26,772 bases of DNA. Source: JBOFDK01 sp051650305 (GTDB lineage: Bacteria > Bacillota > Clostridia > Lachnospirales > Cellulosilyticaceae). Location of the stretch: positions 1 through 26,772 of the forward strand of contig JBOFIT010000240.1 of assembly GCA_051650305.1 (NCBI GenBank), given 5' to 3'. Positions 1-7,038 of this stretch are shown here, piece by piece. A model generated the notes under the pieces. The model had not been told where the DNA came from, ran no database searches, and saw nothing but the letters and a program-made list of their open reading frames with translations. The number at the start of each line of letters is the position of its first letter. Position 1 is the stretch's first letter. The translations under genes and the position numbers were made by a program.

Positions 1-84
1 GAAAAATTAGGCTACAAGTACTGTGGCATCATCTACTTACAAGATGGAAATAAGCGTGTAGCTTTTGAAAAATGTATAGCATAA
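1..84 (+). CDS. C-terminal end of a probable GNAT N-acetyltransferase (partial)
   Basis: The window opens inside a reading frame that ends with TAA at 82-84. The 27 visible residues run from EKLGYKYCGIIYL to VAFEKCIA. The pattern of Gly-Tyr/Phe, then CGIIYL, then a DG turn and an aromatic-Glu-Lys end is common at the C-terminus of GNAT family acetyltransferases, where the last beta strands pair after the acetyl-CoA-binding helix. Only the tail is visible, so the substrate cannot be judged and even the family call rests on one short motif. Confidence 0.55.
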   Translation, partial: EKLGYKYCGIIYLQDGNKRVAFEKCIA

Positions 85-128
85 GGCATAAGTAAAACAA
101 GCTTCGCATATACATAGAAAGAAGTAAC

Positions 129-201
<73 letters not shown>

Positions 202-247
202 TCTTAAGAAATTGTGGAAAAGTAGAGACTCAATAAGTAAAGAGATG

Positions 248-283
248 AAATCCTTGGGCATAAAAAACCTAGGGATTTTTTTT
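248..283 (+). terminator. Rho-independent terminator after tRNA-Ala
   Basis: An 11-bp stem (AAATCCTTGGG at 248-258, with CCTAGGGATTT at 268-278, two G-U pairs) has a 9-nt A-rich loop and is followed by T to 283. It ends the tRNA transcript before the next gene. Confidence 0.85.
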
Positions 284-439
284 GTGGAACCGTAGTTATT
301 TGGAGTGAGTAGATATATACTAAGGGGAGAGTGTATTAAGAGAAAGTTTAAGAAAACTTTAGAAAAGAGAAAGGCATATATTAAGAATCCTATACTATAA
401 TAACAAGAAAGAACAGTGCACGATATAGGGGGCATAAAG

Positions 440-1237
440 ATGAATGAGCTGAAAGTTATGAGCTTTAATATGAAAAGAGATTGTTTTCCCATAGGACGTA
501 GAAACTTTAATAGACGAAAGTTCGTTATTAAGGAAATCATAGATAAATATAAGCCTGATATTATAGGTACACAAGAGCTGACGGCTAGTGGTATTAAAGA
601 GTTCAAACGTTTGCTTGAAGGGTATCAATGTGTGGGGAGTGGACGAGATGGTGCAGAAAAGGGAGAGTACACAGCTATTTTTTACTTAAAAAATAAATTT
701 GAAATGAATGAAGAATCTACGTTTTGGCTTTCACCAACACCAGAGAAGCCGAGTAGAGCGTGGTTCGCTATGTTTCCAAGGATATGTACGACTTGCACAC
801 TTAGGATAAAGGAAAAACCGGAGATAGGCATTAGGCTCTATAACACCCATCTAGACCATATCAGTTACTGGGCAAGAATCAAAGGTTTGTATTTGATTAC
901 TAAGAGTATTCAAGCGGCAGAGAGAGAAGATAGAAAGCCCACACTTATTATGGGAGATTTCAATGCCACACCTACGAGTCGTACCATGAAGGTATGGGAG
1001 AATTCACTGCTAAAGAAAGAAAAGAAAAAATTAGCAAGTGCCTATACCCAATTGGAGAATGAGCCAGTAGGCAGAAGTTATCATTACTTCTCGGGGAAGA
1101 AAGAAGGGCATCCTATCGATTATATTTATGTGACGGAAGATATACAAGTGCAACAAGTGCAATTATGCTATGACACTGTGGAAGGTCACTTTCCGTCAGA
1201 CCATTATCCTGTACTTGCAACTTTGCAAATACAATAA
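440..1237 (+). CDS. Endonuclease/exonuclease/phosphatase-fold Mg-dependent hydrolase
   Basis: A 265-residue cytoplasmic protein of the EEP superfamily (DNase I / exonuclease III / sphingomyelinase fold). The family's metal and catalytic motifs are present in order: SFN (Asn10), GTQE (Glu46), NTHLDH (His137-His140), GDFNATP (Asp173, Asn175), DYIYV (Asp227) and SDHYPV (Asp254-His255). There is no signal peptide, which argues against a secreted nuclease or sphingomyelinase. The frame opens at GTG 416, but ATG 440 is chosen because AGGGGG (427-431) lies 7 nt upstream and the family motif MSFN then falls at the usual N-terminal place. The substrate (DNA, phospholipid or sugar phosphate) cannot be told from sequence. 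It looks monocistronic, with terminators on both sides. Confidence 0.88.
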   Translation: MNELKVMSFNMKRDCFPIGRRNFNRRKFVIKEIIDKYKPDIIGTQELTASGIKEFKRLLEGYQCVGSGRDGAEKGEYTAIFYLKNKFEMNEESTFWLSPTPEKPSRAWFAMFPRICTTCTLRIKEKPEIGIRLYNTHLDHISYWARIKGLYLITKSIQAAEREDRKPTLIMGDFNATPTSRTMKVWENSLLKKEKKKLASAYTQLENEPVGRSYHYFSGKKEGHPIDYIYVTEDIQVQQVQLCYDTVEGHFPSDHYPVLATLQIQ

Positions 1238-1250
1238 CGTAGTAAGAAAC

Positions 1251-1284
1251 AAAGGAGCTGTTGAATGCACAAACAGCTCCTTTT
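1251..1284 (+). terminator. Rho-independent terminator after EEP hydrolase
   Basis: A perfect 12-bp stem, AAAGGAGCTGTT (1251-1262) with AACAGCTCCTTT (1272-1283), has a 9-nt loop and ends in a short T run, 14 nt after the stop codon. Confidence 0.88.
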
Positions 1285-1409
1285 GTAATATAAAAGTAAT
1301 ATCTCTACAATAGGTGCGACACGATAATATGATAAAATACAGTATAAAATAAATGAAAAGTAAGTTTTTCTACATTTGAAAGAAAGACAGAAAGAGAAGG
1401 GAGATTTAC

Positions 1410-3236
1410 ATGCGTAAGTTCATAAGTATGTTGATGCTCTGTGTGATGCTACTGTCAGTAGTACCAACATCCATACAAGCACAGACTCAACAGCAAGATA
1501 TGAGAGGTGCGTGGATTGCAACGGTTTATAATATAGACTTTCCAAGCACAGGCTCAAAAAATAATCCAGAAGCACAAAAACGAGAGTACATAAAACTTTT
1601 AGATAAGTTGCAAGATGTAGGAATGAATGCTGTCTTTGTACAAGTAAGACCAAAGGCAGATGCACTTTACAACTCAAGTATCAATCCGTGGTCAGATATT
1701 TTAACAGGTACACAAGGGAAATATCCAGGCTATGATCCTATGGAATTTATGATTGAAGAAGCACATAAAAGAGGTATGGCATTTCATGCGTGGTTGAATC
1801 CTTATCGTGTAACCACATCAGGGACGGACTTCGATGCATTAGCGCCTACGCATCCAGCAAGGCTACATCCAGAGTGGACCATAAGTTATAAAGACAAGCT
1901 GTATTACAATCCAGCTTTACCAGAAGTTCAGCAGCATGTTGCAGATACCGTAACGGAAATTGTAGAGAACTATGATGTGGATGGCATACACTTTGATGAT
2001 TACTTTTACCCATCTTACTATCCATTACCAGAAGGTGAAGGGCCAGATGGTGCAGTAGCCAATAGCAGACGAGAAGATATCAATGAAATGGTAAGACAAG
2101 TAAGTGAGGCAATCGAACGTACTGCACCAGAAGTAAGCTTCGGAATCAGCCCGATAGGTATTTGGAAAAATAAAAAGAATGATCCTCAAGGCTCCAATAC
2201 AACAGGAGGAGAGGGGTACTACTCTGTGTATGCAGATGCTACAGCATGGGTAGAAAATGAATGGATAGACTACATTATACCTCAGATATACTGGGAGATA
2301 GGACATCCAAAAGCAGACTATGCGACACTTGCTAAATGGTGGGCAAATCTAGTAAAAGGGACGGATGTGAAGTTGTATATTGGTCAAGGTATCTATAAAG
2401 ATGAAATCGCAAAAGATATTGCAAGCCAGTTACTAGAAAATGAAAAGTATCCACAAATAGAAGGTAATGTGTACTATAGTACCAGAGATATTATAGCCAA
2501 CCGAATGGGCGTAGCAGACACACTTAAGAGAATCTACCAAATCATTGATGGCGATATACAACTGCCGGTAGACCCAGAGCCACCGGTAACGCCAGAACCG
2601 CCAGTGACTCCAGAGCCACCGGTGACACCAGAACCACCAGTAACCCCAGAACCACCAGTGGAACCACAGGAGCCACAACCAACAGCGTGGTATAAAGTAG
2701 GGAAAGTAATGGTAGATAAGCTTAATGTTCGTAGTGGACAAGGAACACATTATGAAGCCCTTACAAAACTTGCTAAGGGTACAAAAGTCAAAGTACTTGA
2801 ATCTGCTAATGGATGGCACAAAATTGAATTAGAAAATGGAACAGTAGGCTATACCAGCACAGCCTTTATAGAAGTAAGTCAGGATATTCGACTTGTGATT
2901 AATCATAAGCAAGTCATACCAGAAGTAGCTCCGATTTTAACAGAAGGGACAACACTTGTACCGTTAAGAGTAATCAGTGAAAACCTAGGAACAGAGATAG
3001 GCTGGGATGGTATAAAAAAAGAAGTAACTTTAATGAGAGGAACAGACGTATTAAAGTTAACAATCGGCAATCCCGTGGTGATGGCAAATGGCAACGAAAT
3101 TACATTAGCGCTTGCACCGAAGCTTATAAATGGTGTAACGATGGTTCCTATTCGTTTTATCGCTGAGAATTTAGAGGCAGAAGTGGAATGGCATTCACTT
3201 GAAAAAGTGGTAGAAGTGAGAGAAATAAAAAAATAA
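1410..3236 (+). CDS. Secreted GHL10-type glycosyl hydrolase with SH3b and copper amine oxidase N-like domains
   Basis: A 608-residue exported protein. Residues 1-24 form a Sec signal peptide ending in IQA. Residues about 29-375 match the GHL10 (family 10-like glycosylhydrolase, DUF187) fold: MRGAWIATVYNIDFPS, FVQVRPKADALY, HAWLNPYR and the signature DGIHFDDYFYP at 191-201, whose Asp pair is the likely catalytic/ligand region. A Pro-rich linker follows (389-424), then a bacterial SH3 domain at about 428-488 (LNVRSGQGTHYEALTKLAKG), then a copper amine oxidase N-like domain at about 493-606 with paired LVPLRVISE and MVPIRFIAE motifs. SH3b and this C-terminal domain are common wall-attachment or carbohydrate-associated modules in clostridia, so a role in cell-wall or biofilm polysaccharide turnover is inferred. 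The start is backed by GGGAG 10 nt upstream. A lipoprotein gene follows after 54 bp. Confidence 0.88.
   Translation: MRKFISMLMLCVMLLSVVPTSIQAQTQQQDMRGAWIATVYNIDFPSTGSKNNPEAQKREYIKLLDKLQDVGMNAVFVQVRPKADALYNSSINPWSDILTGTQGKYPGYDPMEFMIEEAHKRGMAFHAWLNPYRVTTSGTDFDALAPTHPARLHPEWTISYKDKLYYNPALPEVQQHVADTVTEIVENYDVDGIHFDDYFYPSYYPLPEGEGPDGAVANSRREDINEMVRQVSEAIERTAPEVSFGISPIGIWKNKKNDPQGSNTTGGEGYYSVYADATAWVENEWIDYIIPQIYWEIGHPKADYATLAKWWANLVKGTDVKLYIGQGIYKDEIAKDIASQLLENEKYPQIEGNVYYSTRDIIANRMGVADTLKRIYQIIDGDIQLPVDPEPPVTPEPPVTPEPPVTPEPPVTPEPPVEPQEPQPTAWYKVGKVMVDKLNVRSGQGTHYEALTKLAKGTKVKVLESANGWHKIELENGTVGYTSTAFIEVSQDIRLVINHKQVIPEVAPILTEGTTLVPLRVISENLGTEIGWDGIKKEVTLMRGTDVLKLTIGNPVVMANGNEITLALAPKLINGVTMVPIRFIAENLEAEVEWHSLEKVVEVREIKK
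2574..2663 (+). repeat. Five 18-bp tandem units coding PEPPVT linker
   Basis: Residues 389-418 of the secreted glycosidase are five PEPPVT/PEPPVE units, each 18 bp. Synonymous third positions differ between units (CCG/CCA, GTA/GTG, ACG/ACT/ACA), so the array is not freshly duplicated. It acts as an extended spacer between the catalytic domain and the SH3 domain and could change in unit number between strains. Confidence 0.9.
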
Positions 3237-3290
3237 TTTAAAATAAATCTGCACATAATAAGTTCAAAAACACTTTTAGGAGAGACTTGT

Positions 3291-4139
3291 ATGGGTAGAA
3301 AAAGTATTCTTTTTATTTTACTTGTAAGTACACTACTAAGCCTAGGAACAGGGTGTTCCACAAAGACACAGGGACTTAAGTACTCGAACCTCATTGATGA
3401 AACGATGCAAATGGAAGTTTCAGGACTCCTAGCAGTTAATGGCGTTGGTGAAGAAGAGATAGGTGCCTTTTTGATGCAAGTACAAGACTATAACGATTTG
3501 ATGGGCAATATGCGTACAGCTCATAGTGGTTTTAAAACCATCGAAGAAGGATTGGTTCCTTATGATGGCGATCATGTACTTACTACGTGGTCGAAAGCCA
3601 ATCGCACTTATGGCGATTTGAATGGACGTATTACTGCCTTTGAGTTATATAAAGACTTTATTCAATGTGATGCTATGGAAGAAATGATACAAGACATATC
3701 CCTTTTATTTGATTTTAGTATTATGGACACACACCCTTTAGCTAGTACCACAAAAAATGAAAGGGCTAAGTTTATTAAACTTTATGAGTCCATTCCTATA
3801 AATGAAGGCATTGAGGCAAAAGAATATGGTGAGATTATCCAACAAACATGGGAAAACAGAGATATTGGCTTTTTAGAAGCCAGTGATATGACGATGGTCA
3901 ATGCTTTTGTATATAACCAAGAGGCTAGGGCAGTTTTCGTGGCACAGGCAGGCATTATGATAGAGGTAGAGGGGAATGTCCTCTTTATAGAAAAATATGC
4001 ACCGATGTTTCCTTATCAAGTGACAGAGTTCCCTTCTAAAAAAGCAGTAGCGAGGTATTTGAAGCGACGATTAGAGACGGAATACACTGAGGAGAACCAA
4101 CCTTTCGTTATTATGGAGAATATGCGTATAATGGACTAA
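3291..4139 (+). CDS. Predicted lipoprotein of unknown function (possibly DUF4300-like)
   Basis: A 282-residue protein with a lipoprotein signal: MGRK, a hydrophobic core, and lipobox LGTGC with acylated Cys22. It is therefore expected on the outer face of the membrane. The mature part has no transmembrane segment. The first mature motif, YSNLIDETMQMEVSGLL, and the general layout resemble DUF4300 lipoproteins of Firmicutes, a recalled likeness that is not verified. Start ATG 3291 has TTAGGAGAG 7-8 nt upstream. It lies 54 bp after the secreted glycosidase gene with no terminator between, so the two are probably co-transcribed and may act at the same surface. No catalytic motif is recognised. 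Confidence 0.8.
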   Translation: MGRKSILFILLVSTLLSLGTGCSTKTQGLKYSNLIDETMQMEVSGLLAVNGVGEEEIGAFLMQVQDYNDLMGNMRTAHSGFKTIEEGLVPYDGDHVLTTWSKANRTYGDLNGRITAFELYKDFIQCDAMEEMIQDISLLFDFSIMDTHPLASTTKNERAKFIKLYESIPINEGIEAKEYGEIIQQTWENRDIGFLEASDMTMVNAFVYNQEARAVFVAQAGIMIEVEGNVLFIEKYAPMFPYQVTEFPSKKAVARYLKRRLETEYTEENQPFVIMENMRIMD

Positions 4140-4182
4140 AAGTTGACTTTTGTAAAAAATTAACTCATACTAGTTAAAAAGG

Positions 4183-4215
4183 AAAGAGCTATGGGTAAGC
4201 CATAAGCTCTTTTTT
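4183..4215 (+). terminator. Rho-independent terminator after lipoprotein gene
   Basis: The stem AAAGAGCT-ATGG pairs with CCATAAGCTCTTT (one bulge), with a short loop and a T run to 4215. It separates the glycosidase/lipoprotein unit from the MATE gene. Confidence 0.8.
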
Positions 4216-4247
4216 AAGGCGACCTTGAGTAGGGAAGGGATGATCGA

Positions 4248-5600
4248 ATGAATAAAATGGAACAAACACCGATGCTTAAACTATTACTCACCATGTCATT
4301 GCCAGCTATGTTATCAATGCTTATACAAGCACTTTATAATATCGTAGATAGCTTGTTTGTGGCACAAATAGGAGAAGAAGCACTAGCAGCAGTATCCTTA
4401 GCGTTTCCAATACAAACGCTCATTATAGCAGTAGCAGTAGGTACAGGTATAGGACTTAATTCACTAATAGCTAGAAGTTTAGGCGAAAAAAATGTGGAAA
4501 AGGCCAGCTTAGTTGCTGATCATGGTATTATACTTGCGTTAGGAAGCTGGGTAGTATTTGCTTTATTTGGACTTTGTTTTTCTAGAAGTTTCTTTGAATT
4601 CTTTACAGATAGTGAAGTCATTATAGAAATGGGAACCCAGTATCTGATGCTTGTAACTGTATGTTCAGTAGGCGTTTTTGTACAAGTCAATATAGAAAAA
4701 ATCTTTCAAGGTACAGGTAATATGATTTACCCTATGGTGATGCAAATTATCGGGGCAGTGACTAATATTATCTTAGACCCAATCTTTATCTTTGGATGGT
4801 TTGGGGTACCTAAAATGGGCGTTACAGGTGCTGCTATAGCCACTATTATAGGTCAGATGACAGCAATGGCAGTAAGTATATATCTTATTACAAAGCGATC
4901 TGGGGGGATACGCATTAGCGTTAAGCACTTTAAAATAGAGATGCCAATTATTAAGGAAATCTATAAAGTAGGTTTTCCAGCCATCGTTATGCAGTCTATT
5001 ATGTCCTTTGTGGTCATTGTACTGAATAACATACTTATTGGCTTTTCACAGACAGCAGTTGCTGTACTAGGCATTTACTTTAAGGTACAATCCTTTGTCT
5101 TTATGCCGGTATTTGGACTGAATCAAGGTGCACTACCTATTATGGGATATAGCTTTGGGGCGAGGAATAAGAAGCGCCTACTTCAATGCTTAAAGCAAGC
5201 AATAGCGATTGCGGTAAGTATTATGGCGGCAGGTACCTTGCTTTTCAATGCAGTGCCAAGCTATATCATTCAGATGTTTAATGGTGGTGATGAGATGATG
5301 CATATGGGTGTACTTGCGCTACGTATCATTAGTATAGGCTTTGTCTTTGCAGGTGTAAGTATCGTTATATCCTCACTTTTCCAAGCAATTGGAGATGGTA
5401 TGCAAAGTCTTGTGGTTTCTGTTATTAGACAGATTCTTATCTTGCTTCCACTAGCGTATTTCTTAGCGGAGTACATGGGTGTTGTAGGGGTATGGATCGC
5501 TTTCCCTGTAGCAGAAGCGATAGCTGTCGTGTGTGGTGTTATTTTATTAGGCATTCAATATAAGAAGAAAATTAAACATTTAGAAGTAGAACAAGAATAG
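4248..5600 (+). CDS. MATE family multidrug/cation efflux protein
   Basis: A 450-residue integral membrane protein with about 12 hydrophobic segments in two homologous halves. The N-terminal motif LLLTMSLPAMLSMLIQALYNIVDSLF is that of the NorM/DinF/MATE superfamily, as is the GAAIATIIGQ stretch after the sixth helix and NQGALPIMGYSFGA in the second half. These proteins extrude cationic drugs or metabolites in exchange for Na+ or H+; the substrate here is unknown. Length is typical. ATG 4248 follows AGGGAAGGGA. A J-domain gene begins 33 bp downstream in the same direction with no terminator between, so the two are probably co-transcribed. No regulator gene is adjacent. Confidence 0.92.
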   Translation: MNKMEQTPMLKLLLTMSLPAMLSMLIQALYNIVDSLFVAQIGEEALAAVSLAFPIQTLIIAVAVGTGIGLNSLIARSLGEKNVEKASLVADHGIILALGSWVVFALFGLCFSRSFFEFFTDSEVIIEMGTQYLMLVTVCSVGVFVQVNIEKIFQGTGNMIYPMVMQIIGAVTNIILDPIFIFGWFGVPKMGVTGAAIATIIGQMTAMAVSIYLITKRSGGIRISVKHFKIEMPIIKEIYKVGFPAIVMQSIMSFVVIVLNNILIGFSQTAVAVLGIYFKVQSFVFMPVFGLNQGALPIMGYSFGARNKKRLLQCLKQAIAIAVSIMAAGTLLFNAVPSYIIQMFNGGDEMMHMGVLALRIISIGFVFAGVSIVISSLFQAIGDGMQSLVVSVIRQILILLPLAYFLAEYMGVVGVWIAFPVAEAIAVVCGVILLGIQYKKKIKHLEVEQE

Positions 5601-5633
5601 AAATAAAAATGAAAACTAAGGGGGTGTATACAG

Positions 5634-6548
5634 ATGGATTTTATTCTTAATTTAATTATGAGTTTATTGGCATTTGGTACAAGTATTATATGGTTGTTTG
5701 TAAAAATACTATTGGCGTTTGTAGCAGTAGGTATAGCGACGTTTAAACGTAGAAATGGGATGTTCTATGGTATCTTAACCTTCATCTTCCCATGGGTGCT
5801 TATCATACTACCTTTCATACCAGTCAAAGTACCACAATTACCTTCATTATTAAGAAATAACCCTGCTTTTAAGGGCAAAAATCCAGTTGTCGCATCTATT
5901 ATGGCACTCTCAGCCATTGTAGCAAAAGCAGATGGAAGTGTCAGTCGAGAAGAAATCGCACTTATCAAAGACTTTATTTCCAGTCAGTTCAATATGACAA
6001 GAGAAAGCCTTAACGAATATGCAGAAGCCTTTGAATATGGGAAACAACATGCGGATCAATACCTAGTGTTTGTGGATGTCATTAAAGACTACTATAGAAA
6101 TAGACAAATGTATGGTGCGTTAGTGTATCTCTTCTTGCGTATAGGTGTTGAAGGCAAGTCTTTAAATGCAGAAACAGAAGCACAGATACGAAAAATTGCT
6201 GCAGCATTTAACCTTTCAGAATACGATTATCAAAACTTAAAGAATGCATCTACTGGCGCGCATAACTACCAACAAGGTGGTTATAGCGGTTATACAAATT
6301 ACGGTGGTGCAGGGTTTGGTGCGCCGTCTCAAAGTGACCAAATAAAGAAATACTGTGAAGTATTAGGCGTAGCAGAAGATGCTACCATGGCTGAGATTAA
6401 AAAAGCGTACCGCAAACTTGCTAAGGAGTATCATCCAGATAAGTATGCAGCAGAGGGGATGCCGGAGCAGTATATGGCTTTTGCTAATCAAAAAATCTCA
6501 GAAATCAATGAAGCATATGAGTATTTAAGAAAGATAAAAGAAGCATAA
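5634..6548 (+). CDS. Membrane-anchored TerB/J-domain co-chaperone (DjlA-like)
   Basis: A 304-residue protein built like DjlA. Two hydrophobic segments at about 5-36 and 43-64 anchor it in the membrane. A TerB-like helical domain spans about 82-200 (VVASIMALSAIVAKADGSVS and following). A Gly/Tyr-rich linker (208-230) leads to a C-terminal J domain at 236-304 with the essential HPD motif at 267-269. J domains stimulate DnaK ATPase, so this should recruit DnaK to the membrane. DjlA proper has one N-terminal helix, while this one seems to have two. GGGGGTG lies 9-10 nt before ATG 5634. Its client is unknown. A strong terminator follows. Confidence 0.87.
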   Translation: MDFILNLIMSLLAFGTSIIWLFVKILLAFVAVGIATFKRRNGMFYGILTFIFPWVLIILPFIPVKVPQLPSLLRNNPAFKGKNPVVASIMALSAIVAKADGSVSREEIALIKDFISSQFNMTRESLNEYAEAFEYGKQHADQYLVFVDVIKDYYRNRQMYGALVYLFLRIGVEGKSLNAETEAQIRKIAAAFNLSEYDYQNLKNASTGAHNYQQGGYSGYTNYGGAGFGAPSQSDQIKKYCEVLGVAEDATMAEIKKAYRKLAKEYHPDKYAAEGMPEQYMAFANQKISEINEAYEYLRKIKEA

Positions 6549-6555
6549 AAGCAAC

Positions 6556-6599
6556 AAAAAGTACTTCATAGAGAAAAGACTCTATGAGGTGCTTTTTTT
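6556..6599 (+). terminator. Rho-independent terminator after J-domain gene
   Basis: A long stem (AAAAAGTACTTCATAGAG at 6556-6573 with CTCTATGAGGTGCTTTTT, two G-U pairs) has a short A-rich loop and ends in a T run to 6599. Confidence 0.9.
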
Positions 6600-6760
6600 G
6601 TAGAAAACTCCTAAAAAATGTATTTTTAGCATATTTATGTCAGTTCGTTTGTTTTCTCATAAAGTATAGAAAAAAAACAAAACCTAAGGAGGAAAAGAAA
6701 AAAAAAGAGGTCTAGTTATTTGGATGTGTTCAAAAACTGACTTATAAAAGGAGCTGAGTT

Positions 6761-6808
6761 GTGAAAAAAGAACAAAATGCACAAGTGATAAAATTGAATA
6801 GAAAATAA
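6761..6808 (+). CDS. Possible 15-residue micro-ORF with a good RBS
   Basis: A GTG-started frame of 15 codons (MKKEQNAQVIKLNRK) lies 8 nt behind AAAGGAG and ends in TAA. It could be a leader peptide, or the start of a gene whose remainder has been lost. It is too short for family recognition, and coding is suggested only by the ribosome binding site. Confidence 0.25.
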   Translation: MKKEQNAQVIKLNRK

Positions 6809-6937
6809 TATTTAGATTAATGTTAAATTTATAATCTTTTAGATAAGATTTAAACTATAAGGTAATAGGCAAAAACATTGAAAGTAATATTGTATAATGA
6901 TTGGATTTACATTATTATTAGGGTATAACTAAATCAG

Positions 6938-7000
6938 TTTATCTAATTCAAATATTTATCTAATTTCAATAGATGTTATTTAGAGAATAGATGTTATTTA
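6938..7000 (+). repeat. Two pairs of short direct repeats before pyk
   Basis: TTTATCTAATTCAA (6938-6951) recurs as TTTATCTAATTTCAA (6955-6969), 17 bp apart. AATAGATGTTATTTA (6968-6982) recurs exactly at 6986-7000, 18 bp apart. All four lie between the TATAAT at 6893 and the pyk ribosome binding site, so they would be in the transcribed leader if that promoter is used. They may be slippage products or regulator sites. Confidence 0.7.
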
Positions 7001-7038
7001 TAGAGATGATATGAGACTGACAATAGCGGAGGATTAAG

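Larger units (their letters stand above)
6600..7038 (+). promoter_or_regulatory. 439-bp AT-rich leader region upstream of pyk
   Basis: No long reading frame is present. The stretch holds an orphan perfect Shine-Dalgarno TAAGGAGG (6685-6692) with no start codon within 25 nt. A 15-codon frame lies at 6761-6808 behind AAAGGAG. A -10-like TATAAT sits at 6893-6898 with no good -35 box. Two pairs of short direct repeats lie at 6938-7000. The pyk ribosome binding site GGAGG is just before 7039. Promoter assignment is weak. The region may be a long 5' leader or may hold the remains of a lost gene. Confidence 0.55.

Noticed and set aside
416..439. GTG 416 as start of the EEP hydrolase
   Set aside because: It has no ribosome binding site upstream, whereas ATG 440 has AGGGGG at good spacing and fits the family N-terminus.
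2574..2663. Regular 18-bp repeats considered as CRISPR or minisatellite
   Set aside because: There are no spacers, and the repeats are in frame and encode a Pro-rich linker.
2433..2819. 128-codon minus-strand Trp-rich frame opposite the glycosidase gene
   Set aside because: The Trp repeats are the antisense of the PEPPVT linker codons (CCA read as TGG). It is a shadow frame.
2903..3394. 163-codon minus-strand frame spanning the glycosidase/lipoprotein junction
   Set aside because: It has no ribosome binding site, overlaps two well-supported genes and shows no recognisable domain.
4143..4171. TTGACT-17 bp-CATACT promoter-like pair before the MATE gene
   Set aside because: It lies upstream of the terminator hairpin at 4183-4215, so transcription would stop almost at once. 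It is probably chance or part of an attenuator that cannot be supported.
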